Shown: positions 1 through 7,834 of the stretch, piece after piece | How positions within the stretch are numbered: the first letter of the stretch is position 1 | Layout: every line of letters starts with the position of its first letter | NCBI GenBank assembly: GCA_003218615.1 | Contig: QHOD01000113.1 | Coordinates: forward strand, 1 to 8,911 | DNA: 8,911 nucleotides | Origin: Verrucomicrobiota bacterium | GTDB lineage: Bacteria; Verrucomicrobiota; Verrucomicrobiia; Chthoniobacterales; UBA10450 | Direction of reading: 5' to 3' | Program-made: the position numbers and the translations under genes | The notes under the pieces: generated by a model | Told to the model about the DNA's origin: nothing | Databases searched by the model: none | What the model saw: the letters and a program-made list of their open reading frames with translations, nothing else

Positions 1-1216
1 TGGACACGTGACGGCCGATGGAATGATGCGAGTGCGCAATAATGGTGCGATTGCCGCGGAAATTCCGGCGAAACCGCTCGCCGAAGAAGCGCCGCTCTAT
101 TCACGCGAAGCGAAACCTGTCCCGACACGTCGAGATGAACGCCGAATCGATGATCTTCCGAGGATCGACAACCAGCAGGCGCTGCGCCAACTGCTGCGCG
201 ATCCGACGATCGCGTCCAAGAATTGGGTGTACCGCCAATACGATCACACCGTTCGAACCGGTACTCTTGTAAAGCCGGGCTCGGACGCTGCCGTATTCTT
301 CGTCCGCTACGCAAACAAAATCCTGGCCGCGACGACCGATTGCAATTCACTCTATTGCGCACTCGATCCACGCGAGGGCGGCAAAATCGCCGTGGCCGAA
401 GCTGCGCGGAATCTGACGTGTTCCGGTGCAAGGCCGCTTGCTGTGACCGATAATTTGAATTTCGGCAATCCTTATAAGCCAGAAAATTTCTGGCAACTAC
501 GCGAAGCTGTGGAAGGAATCGCCGAAGCCTGTCGCGTATTTGGCACGCCGGTCACCGGTGGAAATGTCTCCTTATACAATGAGAGCCCAGCAGGAGTGGT
601 CGATCCAACCCCGACGATCGGAATGGTCGGCTTGATCGATGACAAGCGGCATATCACGACCCAATGGTTCAAAAGCATTGGGGACAAGATCCTTCTCGTG
701 GGTGAAATCGGAAACGAGGTTGGCGGATCGCAGTTCCTGAAAATCTGTCACGGGCTCAAGCAAGGTCCCCCACCCCATGTCGATCTGGAAGACGAAATGA
801 AGCTGCAGCGTGCGGTCCGTGATTTAATTCGCCAAGCTCTGGTGAAAAGCGCGCACGATTGCTCTGAAGGCGGCCTCGCGGTCGCCCTGGCCGAATGCTG
901 TTTTAACCCTGATGGACTTCTCGGCGCCGATGTCGATCTCGACGCAGGCGATACGCCAGCCGCTACAGCGCTCTTCAACGAATCGCAATCGCGGGTCATT
1001 ATTTCGGTAGCGGACGCTGATGCCGAAAGAGCGATGTCGATCTTGCGAGAGCGCGGCGTTCCTTGGCAAGAACTGGGCAAAGTCGGCAGTGACGAACTGC
1101 GCATCCAGATAAACGGCGAAATGTTCCGCTGGCCGGTTGCCGACGTTTACGACGACTGGTGGAACGCCATTCGGCGCGCAGTTGAAGATGAAACAGAAAG
1201 GATTCCCAGCCTGTGA
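1..1216 (+). CDS. purL: Phosphoribosylformylglycinamidine (FGAM) synthase, large subunit, 3' part (5' end outside window)
   Basis: PurL catalyses the ATP- and glutamine-dependent conversion of FGAR to FGAM in purine synthesis. The reading frame is open to the left edge (first full codon at base 2), and GHVTADGMMRV matches the interior of the short Bacillus-type PurL, so the GTG at base 8 is not the start. About 400 residues are present, roughly the second half of a family of about 740 residues that works with separate PurS and PurQ subunits. Visible hallmarks are AEIPAKPLAEEAP, VTDNLNFGNPYKPENFW, GTPVTGGNVSLYNE and PTPTIGMVGLIDD from the second AIRS-like domain, and AHDCSEGGLAVALAE near the C-terminal nucleotide-binding fold. 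The stop (1214-1216) overlaps the GTG of a possible 20-codon ORF leading into purF. Identification is secure; the 5' half and any purS/purQ neighbours cannot be seen. Confidence 0.96.
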   Translation, partial: GHVTADGMMRVRNNGAIAAEIPAKPLAEEAPLYSREAKPVPTRRDERRIDDLPRIDNQQALRQLLRDPTIASKNWVYRQYDHTVRTGTLVKPGSDAAVFFVRYANKILAATTDCNSLYCALDPREGGKIAVAEAARNLTCSGARPLAVTDNLNFGNPYKPENFWQLREAVEGIAEACRVFGTPVTGGNVSLYNESPAGVVDPTPTIGMVGLIDDKRHITTQWFKSIGDKILLVGEIGNEVGGSQFLKICHGLKQGPPPHVDLEDEMKLQRAVRDLIRQALVKSAHDCSEGGLAVALAECCFNPDGLLGADVDLDAGDTPAATALFNESQSRVIISVADADAERAMSILRERGVPWQELGKVGSDELRIQINGEMFRWPVADVYDDWWNAIRRAVEDETERIPSL

Positions 1217-1275
1217 CGACGGTTGTAGAACACGAGATTGAATACCCGCGTAATCTGGTGGATTATTTGGCGTGA
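1213..1275 (+). CDS. Possible 20-aa bridging ORF between purL and purF
   Basis: A 20-codon frame starts at GTG 1213-1215, which overlaps the purL stop as GTGA (1213-1216). It ends at TGA 1273-1275, which overlaps the purF GTG start as GTGA (1272-1275). The peptide begins MTTVVEHEIEYPRN, is acidic, and has no signal sequence or membrane segment. The two 4-nt overlaps are the classic geometry for translational coupling, so ribosomes finishing purL could pass through this frame and restart at purF, which has no good Shine-Dalgarno site of its own. I recognise no family. An open frame of this length can arise by chance, so a real product is unproven; a role only as a coupling bridge is equally possible. 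Confidence 0.35.
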   Translation: MTTVVEHEIEYPRNLVDYLA

Positions 1276-2774
1276 GTTCTCCCCCAGACAAAATCGACAT
1301 CGACCAGGCACCAGACTCCGCTGCGCTGCCGCAGCATGAGTGCGGGCTCTTCGGCGTGTTCGGGCATCCGAACGCAGCGGTGCTGACTTACTATGGCCTG
1401 TTCGCGTTGCAGCATCGTGGTCAGGAGAGCGCGGGGATTGTCACGTGCAATGGGCCGGATACGAGCTTTCTGATGCACAAAGATATGGGCCTGGTATCGC
1501 AGGTCTTTGGACAGGACGAACTGGCCAAGCTCAAGGGCACTCGCGCAATCGGCCACACTCGCTACTCGACGACGGGCACGAGCACGATCAAAAATGCGCA
1601 ACCCTTCGTGGTTGACTGCGTGCGCGGCCAAATGGCTATCGCCCACAATGGCAATTTGATTAATGCCGATTTTTTACGTGACGAGCTCGAGCGCAAAGGG
1701 TCGATTTTCCAAACGACCGCCGACAGCGAGATCATTTTGCATCTCCTAGCGCGACCGGCCGAAAACGGCGCCAGTGTGTTGGCGGCATTGCGCAGAATCG
1801 AAGGTGCATTTTCACTCCTGATCATGAGCGAGCGCGAACTCATCGCGGTGCGCGATCCTTTTGGCTGGCGGCCGCTTTCGCTAGGTAAGCTCGACGGCGC
1901 TTATATTCTCGCTTCCGAAACCTGCGCCTTTGATCTCATTCACGCGGAATTCATCCGCGAAGTTGAGCCCGGCGAGGTGTTGATTATCGACGAAAACGGA
2001 TTGCGCTCGGAACGGCCGTTCCCGGACGAGAGGCCAGCGTTCTGCATGTTCGAATACGTTTACTTCTCGCGACCCGACAGCATGCTCGGCGGCGTGAACG
2101 TGGGAAAGGTGCGAATGGAGATGGGACGCGAACTCGCGCGCAGATTTCCTGTCGAAGCAGATATTGTCGTGCCGGTGCCAGATTCCGGAAATTACGCAGC
2201 GCTTGGTTTTGCTGAGGAACTAAAGATTCCTTATGCCCACGCTTTTGTCCGCAATCACTACATTGGCCGCACGTTTTTGCAGCCGAGCCAACTGATTCGC
2301 GATTTCGACGTCCGGGTGAAACTGAACCTGATCAAGGAAATGGTCGCCGGAAAACGCGTCGTGGTTGTCGATGACTCAATCGTGCGCGGCACGACCGCGC
2401 GCGCGCGTGTGGTGAACTTGCGCGAGGCCGGCGCAAAGGAAGTCCACATGCGGGTGAGCTGCCCGCCTCATCGTTTTGCCTGTCATTATGGCATCGATTT
2501 TCCCGACCCGGAAAAGCTGATCGCCAATCAGATGTCGCTGGAAGAAATCTGCAAATACCTCGGCGTGGACAGTCTTGGTTATCTCGATGTCGAGGGAATG
2601 GTGCGCGCAACCGGAAAGCCGCTGAATAGCTTTTGCCTTGCCTGTTTCACCGGGGACTATCCCCTGCCCGTCGATCCTGCCCTGGACAAGTTCATCATGG
2701 AAAAACGCGAACAACGCGCGAAAGCGCTCGCCGAGCAGGAAACGCACCCGACGCTGTTTGCGGATTTGAAGTAG
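1272..2774 (+). CDS. purF: Amidophosphoribosyltransferase (glutamine PRPP amidotransferase)
   Basis: PurF makes 5-phosphoribosylamine from PRPP and glutamine, the committed step of purine synthesis, in the cytosol. The 500-residue protein has an N-terminal Ntn glutaminase domain (ECGLFGVFGH with presumed nucleophile Cys24; LQHRGQESAGI; GHTRYSTTG; AHNGNL) and a C-terminal phosphoribosyltransferase domain with the PRPP loop VVVVDDSIVRGTT (363-375). Cys258, Cys404, Cys455 and Cys458 line up with the four 4Fe-4S ligands of the Bacillus enzyme, so this is the cluster-bearing, propeptide-processed type: about 23 residues precede Cys24 and would be removed. GTG 1272 is the only usable start, since an in-frame TAA lies at 1251-1253 and no ATG, GTG or TTG falls between. 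No clear Shine-Dalgarno is seen, which fits coupling to upstream translation. It is followed by purM after an intervening repeat. Confidence 0.97.
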   Translation: MSSPPDKIDIDQAPDSAALPQHECGLFGVFGHPNAAVLTYYGLFALQHRGQESAGIVTCNGPDTSFLMHKDMGLVSQVFGQDELAKLKGTRAIGHTRYSTTGTSTIKNAQPFVVDCVRGQMAIAHNGNLINADFLRDELERKGSIFQTTADSEIILHLLARPAENGASVLAALRRIEGAFSLLIMSERELIAVRDPFGWRPLSLGKLDGAYILASETCAFDLIHAEFIREVEPGEVLIIDENGLRSERPFPDERPAFCMFEYVYFSRPDSMLGGVNVGKVRMEMGRELARRFPVEADIVVPVPDSGNYAALGFAEELKIPYAHAFVRNHYIGRTFLQPSQLIRDFDVRVKLNLIKEMVAGKRVVVVDDSIVRGTTARARVVNLREAGAKEVHMRVSCPPHRFACHYGIDFPDPEKLIANQMSLEEICKYLGVDSLGYLDVEGMVRATGKPLNSFCLACFTGDYPLPVDPALDKFIMEKREQRAKALAEQETHPTLFADLK

Positions 2775-2782
2775 CCAAAGCG

Positions 2783-2900
2783 TGTCATTCCCAGCGGAGC
2801 GAGGAACCTCGCAAAAACAGGATGGTCACGCGAGGAACGTGCGGCCATCATCGCGTCGAGGATAGCTTGAGAGATCCTTCGCACTCGCTCAGGATGACAA
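2783..2900 (+). repeat. 118-bp imperfect inverted-repeat element between purF and purM
   Basis: The element begins TGTCATTCCCAGCGGAGCGA and ends CGCACTCGCTCAGGATGACA, so its roughly 28-bp ends are imperfect inverted copies (TGTCATTCC against the reverse complement of GGATGACA, then GAGCGA-rich and CCTCGC/GATCTC-like stretches). Translated by accident it gives CHSQRSEEPR, close to the CHSERSEESR-like peptides often mis-annotated from dispersed bacterial repeats. It encodes no transposase and resembles a non-autonomous dispersed element. Its right end includes the purM ATG (2894-2896). Copy number in the genome cannot be judged from one copy here; the family resemblance is from memory. Confidence 0.75.
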
Positions 2901-3892
2901 AGCAACGAAAGGCTTACGCTCGCGCCGGTGTAGATGTCGATCTCGGGAATCGACTCAAGCGGCGAATTCAAACCCTCGTCAGACAAACGCACGGCCCGCA
3001 AGTGCTTGGAAAAATCGGCGGCTTCGGCGGATTGTTTCGCGCCAACTTTCGTAGCATGCGCGACCCGATTCTCGTATCGAGCATCGACAGCGTCGGTACG
3101 AAATTGAAGATCGCCTTCGCCTTGGATCGACATGATACCGTCGGCGCCGACATGGTAAATCATTGCGTTAACGACATCGCCGTCGTCGGCGCGCGTCCGC
3201 TATTCTTTCTCGATTACATCGGCTGCGAAAAACTCGAACCGCGGGTGTTCGACCAATTGCTGCGGGGATTCTCACGCGCGTGCCGCGCGGCCGGTTGCGC
3301 CTTGATCGGTGGCGAGACCGCACAACTGCCGGACATGTATCGCGAAGACGAATACGATCTGGCCGGGTGCATCGTCGGCGTGGTCGATCGCGCGAAGATG
3401 ATTGATGGGTCGACCATCAAACCGGGCGACGTCGTTCTGGGACTTCCGTCAAACGGGTTGCATACCAACGGCTATTCGCTCGCGCGGAAGGTTTTGTTCG
3501 AGAAAATGCGGCTCAATCCAAAAACGATCGGAAAAGAATTGCTGCGCATACACAAAAACTATCAGCCTCTGCTGGCGAAAGTCGGACATGGTTTGATCAA
3601 GGGTCTGGCGCACATCACCGGTGGCGGCTTGGTCGACAACGTTCCGCGAGTGCTTCCAAAAAATTGCGACGCTGTGATCGAGACAAAGTCATGGCGCGTC
3701 CCCCGCATTTTCCAAATCATCCAGCAATATGGAGATGTCGATCCCGCCGAGATGTATCAGGTTTTCAACATGGGCATTGGGATGGTGGCGGTCGTTTCCG
3801 AGCGCGACGCGCCACGAGCGATGTCGATGTTAGAAGCAAGACGAATTGGCCGAATCGAGCGCGGCAAGGGTAAAACACGTTTGAAATTGTAG
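2894..3892 (+). CDS. purM: Phosphoribosylformylglycinamidine cyclo-ligase (AIR synthetase)
   Basis: PurM uses ATP to close FGAM into aminoimidazole ribotide. The 332-residue protein matches the family's usual length. Hallmarks in order: YARAGVDVDLGN (8-19), GGFGGLF (42-48), DSVGTKLKIA (65-74), HDTVGADMVNHCVNDI (80-95), PLFFLDYIG (102-110), GGETAQLPDMY (139-149), DLAGCIVGVVD (155-165), PSNGLHTNGYSLARK (185-199), HITGGGLVDNVPRVLP (240-255) and MYQVFNMGIGMV (287-298). ATG 2894 is chosen because homologues start about eight residues before the YxxAGVD motif. The frame stays open upstream, but that part is only translated repeat and purF sequence. The ATG lies inside the right end of the repeat and has AGG immediately before it, too close to act as a Shine-Dalgarno. 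An ATG at 2822 would add 24 repeat-derived residues and is less likely. It converges on the GH/GT gene with a 31-bp gap that holds no clear terminator. Confidence 0.95.
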   Translation: MTKQRKAYARAGVDVDLGNRLKRRIQTLVRQTHGPQVLGKIGGFGGLFRANFRSMRDPILVSSIDSVGTKLKIAFALDRHDTVGADMVNHCVNDIAVVGARPLFFLDYIGCEKLEPRVFDQLLRGFSRACRAAGCALIGGETAQLPDMYREDEYDLAGCIVGVVDRAKMIDGSTIKPGDVVLGLPSNGLHTNGYSLARKVLFEKMRLNPKTIGKELLRIHKNYQPLLAKVGHGLIKGLAHITGGGLVDNVPRVLPKNCDAVIETKSWRVPRIFQIIQQYGDVDPAEMYQVFNMGIGMVAVVSERDAPRAMSMLEARRIGRIERGKGKTRLKL

Positions 3893-3923
3893 CGCATCCG
3901 TGCCCGACGCCATCACCCGGTTG

Positions 3924-6521
3924 TTATGGGAAGTGCGACGACGCTCCATTCATTGCATTCACCGGGACCTGAGCCTGCGGGGTCGTCGTTAATGGGGCGA
4001 TTTTACCTCGGCGCAAAATCCGCTGCAGGCCTGCACGCTGCGCTGCAAGATCGACGAGTTCGGCTACGCGCGATTTCAGCACGCGCGCGCGCGTTGCAAG
4101 AAAAACCAGGAAGAGCACGTACGGAATAATGAACCAAAAATCGACATGTGAAATGTTGAGCTGCCGATATACCAACAGAGCCAATGCAATGAGATTAAAA
4201 ATCACGGTCGTTGTGACCAGTCTGTCACGAAGCCGAACCCGCGTTAAGCATTTCCCCCCGCCGTGATATTCGGTGACGGTCTGGAGCGCGATGCTCCACC
4301 AAAAATTCCCGTAGATTTGAATGTCCCATTCGTTCCACCCGGTATCGGTGGAATAGCGCCAGCCTTCTTCCTCCAGCAACTGAAAGACGGCACCAAGCAA
4401 GTAGTGACGGTCCCTGCCTTCTTCGTTCCAAAAAACTCGGCGACTCAAACCGCCGGCGAAACGGGCGCCATTCGGCAAATGTTCGTGCATTCGAATCACG
4501 CTTCGAGGCGTGCGTTTGAAATGCAGCCAGGTGAAATAACGCGACCACCCTCGGACGAGCGGCTGGGCGAAAGCGAGGACCATCACGAGGAGCCGTGCGT
4601 GCACCGTATCGAATTTCGGTTCGATTGGCGCCCGCACCATGTACGAAAGTGCGACGCAGAAAGTGCCGCCCAGCATGAGATAAGGCACGATACGCAGAGC
4701 AGGCAGGAAAATCCCGAGCCCAAAAAGAAAAATCGCCAGCGCGAACCATTCAATACTGCTGAGGTAAGCGGCGACTTCCGACTGCGGCCTGGGATAAATC
4801 GATTGAAAGAATCCTTCGCCGAAAATTCCATGATAGATCACCGGCCGGTTGATGAACCAGCTAAAGCGAGGCGTCCCGTAGATCTGACCGCGCCATTTCG
4901 CGGTGCCGGTCGGACCAAAAAAAATCAAGTGTTTGAAACGAAGCAGCGACTCGGCTTCGCCATACCCATCCTGTTGCTTTAAAAAAGCCAGGAGTGTAAA
5001 ACGTCGATAATGCCAAACGATGGCGGTCGGACTGAAAGCAATTACGCAGCCGGCCTGTTGGAGTCGCCAGCAAAAATCAACATCGTCACCGGCTTTGTGA
5101 TATTCTGGATCGAACCCACCGACCCTTTCAAACGCTGAGCGATAAAACGCCATGTTACAGCCGGGAATGTGCTCGGCGATGGTATCGGTGAGCAAAACGT
5201 GACTGGGCCCCCCGGGCGCAGCTGCGACGCAGGCTTGGATCCAATTTCTCGCCGGGGGTGTAACGTTGGGCCCGCCCACACCGGCATACTCGCCGCTGAC
5301 AAGCGTGCCAATTAAATAATAAAGCCAATCGCCATCAACCATGCAGTCGGAATCGGTATAGGCGAGCACTTCGCCTTTCGCCGCAGCCGCGCCTGAATTG
5401 CGCGCATGGCTCAAGCCGTGGTTGGGTTGATGGATGTAGCGGACCCGGGGGAACTGCGCTGCGATGTAAGCAGTGTCATCGGTTGATCCGTCGTCAACCA
5501 GGATCACTTCGTAATCGGGATAATTGAGTTTCCCGAGCGAATCCAAACACGCAGCGAGCGTCCCGCCACCGTTGTACGAGCAAACGATTACGGAGACAAA
5601 TGGCGCACGCGGCAATGGGTGATGCGGCAACGTAGAATTTTCCTGACCAAGTTTCTCTCGAAGCGCATGGAAGGCTTTCTTCGGTTCCCGCTCGCGTGTG
5701 ACGAGCCCGAATGCCCAATCGGTAATTTCCTGTCCACCGGTAAACCACTCGTCCGTCCAGGTAAAAAAAATGGTTCCGGCCAGACCGCACTTCACGACGC
5801 TATCGACATGCCAGGTGAGCATTTCAGCCTGCTCTTCCTGCGAATGCCGGAGAGTGTCCATGCCAAATTCGCCCAGGATGAGCGGGCGCTCGTCGGTCAG
5901 ATTTTGCAGACGCAACAGATAACGCTCGAAATCGCGTTGGTTGTGTAAGTAAACGTTAAAACAAAAAAAATCGACATTCTGCGGGAGGAGATATTCAGTC
6001 GGTGGATACGTGGCGTAGGAAAAGAGAACATCTGGATCGATCTCGCGGCCGATACGAATCAATTCCTCCACAAATTCCGTCACGCGCCGCGCACCGAGCC
6101 AGCGCACCATGGTGCTCGAGATTTCGTTACCGACGAGATAACCAAAGATCGCCGGATGTCCGGCATGCGCGCTCACCGCAACCTGAATGGCTTCGGCAAT
6201 GCCTTTGCGCGTCGATCGTTCCCGCAGAAACTCGATATGCTTTGCCCAGGGAAGTGTCACCAGGACGCGCATACCGGCCCCGGCGCAACGATCAAGAAAC
6301 CACCGCGGCGGGGCATGATAAATCCGGATAACGTTCAGGCCGACCTGGCGCATGAGCGCAAGGTCGACATCGACCTGCTCCGGTCGTCCGAGGTAATGCC
6401 CTTCCGCGTCCGGCTTGAATGGACCGTAGGTGATTCCTTTAACAAAAAACTTTCTGTCACCTTCGAAAAAGAATTTCGCGACTGGGCGAATTCGCGAGTT
6501 TGCAAATGTCTCCGTCCGCAA
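3924..6521 (-). CDS. GH-A TIM barrel / family 2 glycosyltransferase fusion membrane protein
   Basis: An 865-residue multidomain protein, probably making or remodelling a surface or exopolysaccharide. Residues about 15-290 resemble a clan GH-A (GH2/GH5-like) TIM barrel: VKGITYGPF (27-35), GLNVIRIYHAPP, GNEIS with likely acid/base Glu133, and LILGEFGMD with likely nucleophile Glu218. Residues about 307-510 are a GT-A family 2 transferase: VSVIVCSYNGGGTL, VDDGSTDDT (342-350), TDSD (389-392, nucleotide-sugar and metal binding) and GDDVDFCWR (478-486, likely catalytic base). Hydrophobic segments lie near 590-608, 610-628 and 642-657, then a Trp-rich soluble stretch (about 660-768), then segments near 769-787 and 794-811. 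No signal peptide precedes the barrel, so both catalytic domains are predicted cytosolic. The start is TTG (6519-6521) with AGG a few bases upstream; no ATG or GTG occurs upstream in frame, and the next Met is residue 57, inside the barrel. It lies 25 bp after hemL and is probably cotranscribed. Sugar specificity and exact GH family cannot be told from sequence alone. Confidence 0.85.
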   Translation of the reverse strand: MRTETFANSRIRPVAKFFFEGDRKFFVKGITYGPFKPDAEGHYLGRPEQVDVDLALMRQVGLNVIRIYHAPPRWFLDRCAGAGMRVLVTLPWAKHIEFLRERSTRKGIAEAIQVAVSAHAGHPAIFGYLVGNEISSTMVRWLGARRVTEFVEELIRIGREIDPDVLFSYATYPPTEYLLPQNVDFFCFNVYLHNQRDFERYLLRLQNLTDERPLILGEFGMDTLRHSQEEQAEMLTWHVDSVVKCGLAGTIFFTWTDEWFTGGQEITDWAFGLVTREREPKKAFHALREKLGQENSTLPHHPLPRAPFVSVIVCSYNGGGTLAACLDSLGKLNYPDYEVILVDDGSTDDTAYIAAQFPRVRYIHQPNHGLSHARNSGAAAAKGEVLAYTDSDCMVDGDWLYYLIGTLVSGEYAGVGGPNVTPPARNWIQACVAAAPGGPSHVLLTDTIAEHIPGCNMAFYRSAFERVGGFDPEYHKAGDDVDFCWRLQQAGCVIAFSPTAIVWHYRRFTLLAFLKQQDGYGEAESLLRFKHLIFFGPTGTAKWRGQIYGTPRFSWFINRPVIYHGIFGEGFFQSIYPRPQSEVAAYLSSIEWFALAIFLFGLGIFLPALRIVPYLMLGGTFCVALSYMVRAPIEPKFDTVHARLLVMVLAFAQPLVRGWSRYFTWLHFKRTPRSVIRMHEHLPNGARFAGGLSRRVFWNEEGRDRHYLLGAVFQLLEEEGWRYSTDTGWNEWDIQIYGNFWWSIALQTVTEYHGGGKCLTRVRLRDRLVTTTVIFNLIALALLVYRQLNISHVDFWFIIPYVLFLVFLATRARVLKSRVAELVDLAAQRAGLQRILRRGKIAPLTTTPQAQVPVNAMNGASSHFP

Positions 6522-6546
6522 ATACCTGGGAGAAGCGAACCGCTGC

Positions 6547-7827
6547 CTATAGCTCGGCCAGCGCTTCGCGCATTATCGCGCCTGTGCGCTCGAAATCCTC
6601 CGATGTATGCGCCGTGGAAATGAATCCCGTCTCAAATTGCGACGGCGCGAAATAGATGCCCTGCTTCAGGCAGCCGCGGAAAAATTTGGCGAACATTTTC
6701 AAATCGCTCCGCTGCGCGCTGACAAGATCGACAATCGGCCCGCGCGCAAAGAACAAACACAACATTGAGCCGATGCGGTGAAACGTGATGTCGCTCTTTG
6801 CCTGTGCGATTGCATCTCGCGCCAGCTCCTCGAATTGCGCTCCGAGTTTTTCGAGCAACTTCCAGCCATCGATTCTTTCCAGCTCGCGCAATTGCGCCAG
6901 ACCCGCTGCCATCGCCAGCGGATTTCCAGATAGGGTTCCCGCCTGATAAACCGGACCATCGGGCGAAAGTTGATCCATGATTTCGGCGCGGCCGCCAAAT
7001 GCGCCGACCGGTAATCCGCCACCGATGATTTTTCCGAGAGCAGTCAGGTCGGGCGTGATCCGGTAGATTTCCTGGGCACCGCCGCGGGCTACGCGAAATC
7101 CAGTCATCACTTCATCAAAGATCAAAAGGGCGCCATGCTTCGTACATTCTTCGCGCAAGACCGGCAAGAAATCGTCGCGCGGAAAATAAAGTCCAGCGTT
7201 TGCCGGAATCGGCTCAATGATCACCGCCGCGATCTCATTTTTATTTTCGCGAAAGGCTTTGCGCACAAGATCGACATTATTGAAGGGCAGCGAAATTGTA
7301 AGACCGACAAACGCCTGCGGAACGCCGGCACTGTCAGGTCGCCCGTGCGTTAGCGCGCCGCTGCCGGACTTTACCAGCAGTGCGTCCACGTGCCCATGAT
7401 AACAGCCGTCGAACTTGATGATTTTATCGCGACCGGTGAAGCCGCGCGCCAGCCGGATGCAGGACATGGTCGCTTCCGTGCCGCTGTTGACCATTCGCAC
7501 TTTTTCGATCGACGGCATCCAGTCACAGATCAGTTCCGCTATTTCGACTTCGAGCGGATTTGGAATTCCAAAACTCAATCCGCGCGTCGCGGCTTCGCAG
7601 ACTGCATCAACAACAACCTTCGGGGCATGACCGAGAATCGCTGGACCCCAACTGCCGACGTAATCGATGTATTCCTTTCCCTCGATGTCCCAAACCTTCG
7701 CGCCTTGCGCGCGGTCGACGAAAAATGGTTCAGCGCCGACGTTTCGAAACGCGCGCACCGGCGAATTTACGCCGCCCGGGATGCGTTTTTGCGCGGCGTG
7801 AAATACGTCCGTCGAGCGGGAAGTCAT
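6547..7827 (-). CDS. hemL: Glutamate-1-semialdehyde 2,1-aminomutase
   Basis: HemL is the PLP enzyme that converts glutamate-1-semialdehyde to 5-aminolevulinate, the second step of the C5 tetrapyrrole pathway. From ATG 7825-7827 the protein is 426 residues, the usual family size, and opens with TSRSTDVFHAAQKRIPGGVNSPVRAF, as in homologues. Class-III aminotransferase hallmarks are VNSGTEA (113-119), GCYHGHVDALLVKSGSG (141-157), IFDEVMTGFR (236-245) with the PLP-ring Asp, ALGKIIGGGLPVGAFGG with Schiff-base Lys266, and the substrate-gating region YQAGTLSGNPLAMAAG (294-309). The frame stays open 30 codons further upstream, but that part covers the intergenic repeats and looks non-coding. No strong Shine-Dalgarno precedes the ATG. 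It is divergent from the tRNA-Cys gene and leads into the GH/GT gene. Confidence 0.96.
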   Translation of the reverse strand: MTSRSTDVFHAAQKRIPGGVNSPVRAFRNVGAEPFFVDRAQGAKVWDIEGKEYIDYVGSWGPAILGHAPKVVVDAVCEAATRGLSFGIPNPLEVEIAELICDWMPSIEKVRMVNSGTEATMSCIRLARGFTGRDKIIKFDGCYHGHVDALLVKSGSGALTHGRPDSAGVPQAFVGLTISLPFNNVDLVRKAFRENKNEIAAVIIEPIPANAGLYFPRDDFLPVLREECTKHGALLIFDEVMTGFRVARGGAQEIYRITPDLTALGKIIGGGLPVGAFGGRAEIMDQLSPDGPVYQAGTLSGNPLAMAAGLAQLRELERIDGWKLLEKLGAQFEELARDAIAQAKSDITFHRIGSMLCLFFARGPIVDLVSAQRSDLKMFAKFFRGCLKQGIYFAPSQFETGFISTAHTSEDFERTGAIMREALAEL

Positions 7828-7834
7828 GCTTAAG

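Noticed and set aside
8..10. GTG as the start of the first protein
   Set aside because: The residues before and after it (GHVTADGM) belong to the interior of PurL, and the frame is open to the window edge.
2633..2893. An 87-residue N-terminal extension of PurM
   Set aside because: It consists of out-of-frame purF sequence and translated repeat. The PurM family begins only a few residues before YxxAGVD, which fits ATG 2894.
4081..4094. Alternating CG palindrome (ACGCGCGCGCGCGT), possible Z-DNA or regulatory site
   Set aside because: It encodes ordinary Arg/Ala codons near the end of the GH/GT gene. A similar CG run occurs in purF near 2397-2408, so codon use explains it.
4263..4982. Long + strand open frame of about 239 codons inside the GH/GT gene
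   Set aside because: It has no recognisable domain and lies wholly antisense to a gene with strong family motifs, so it is a shadow of the GC-rich coding strand.
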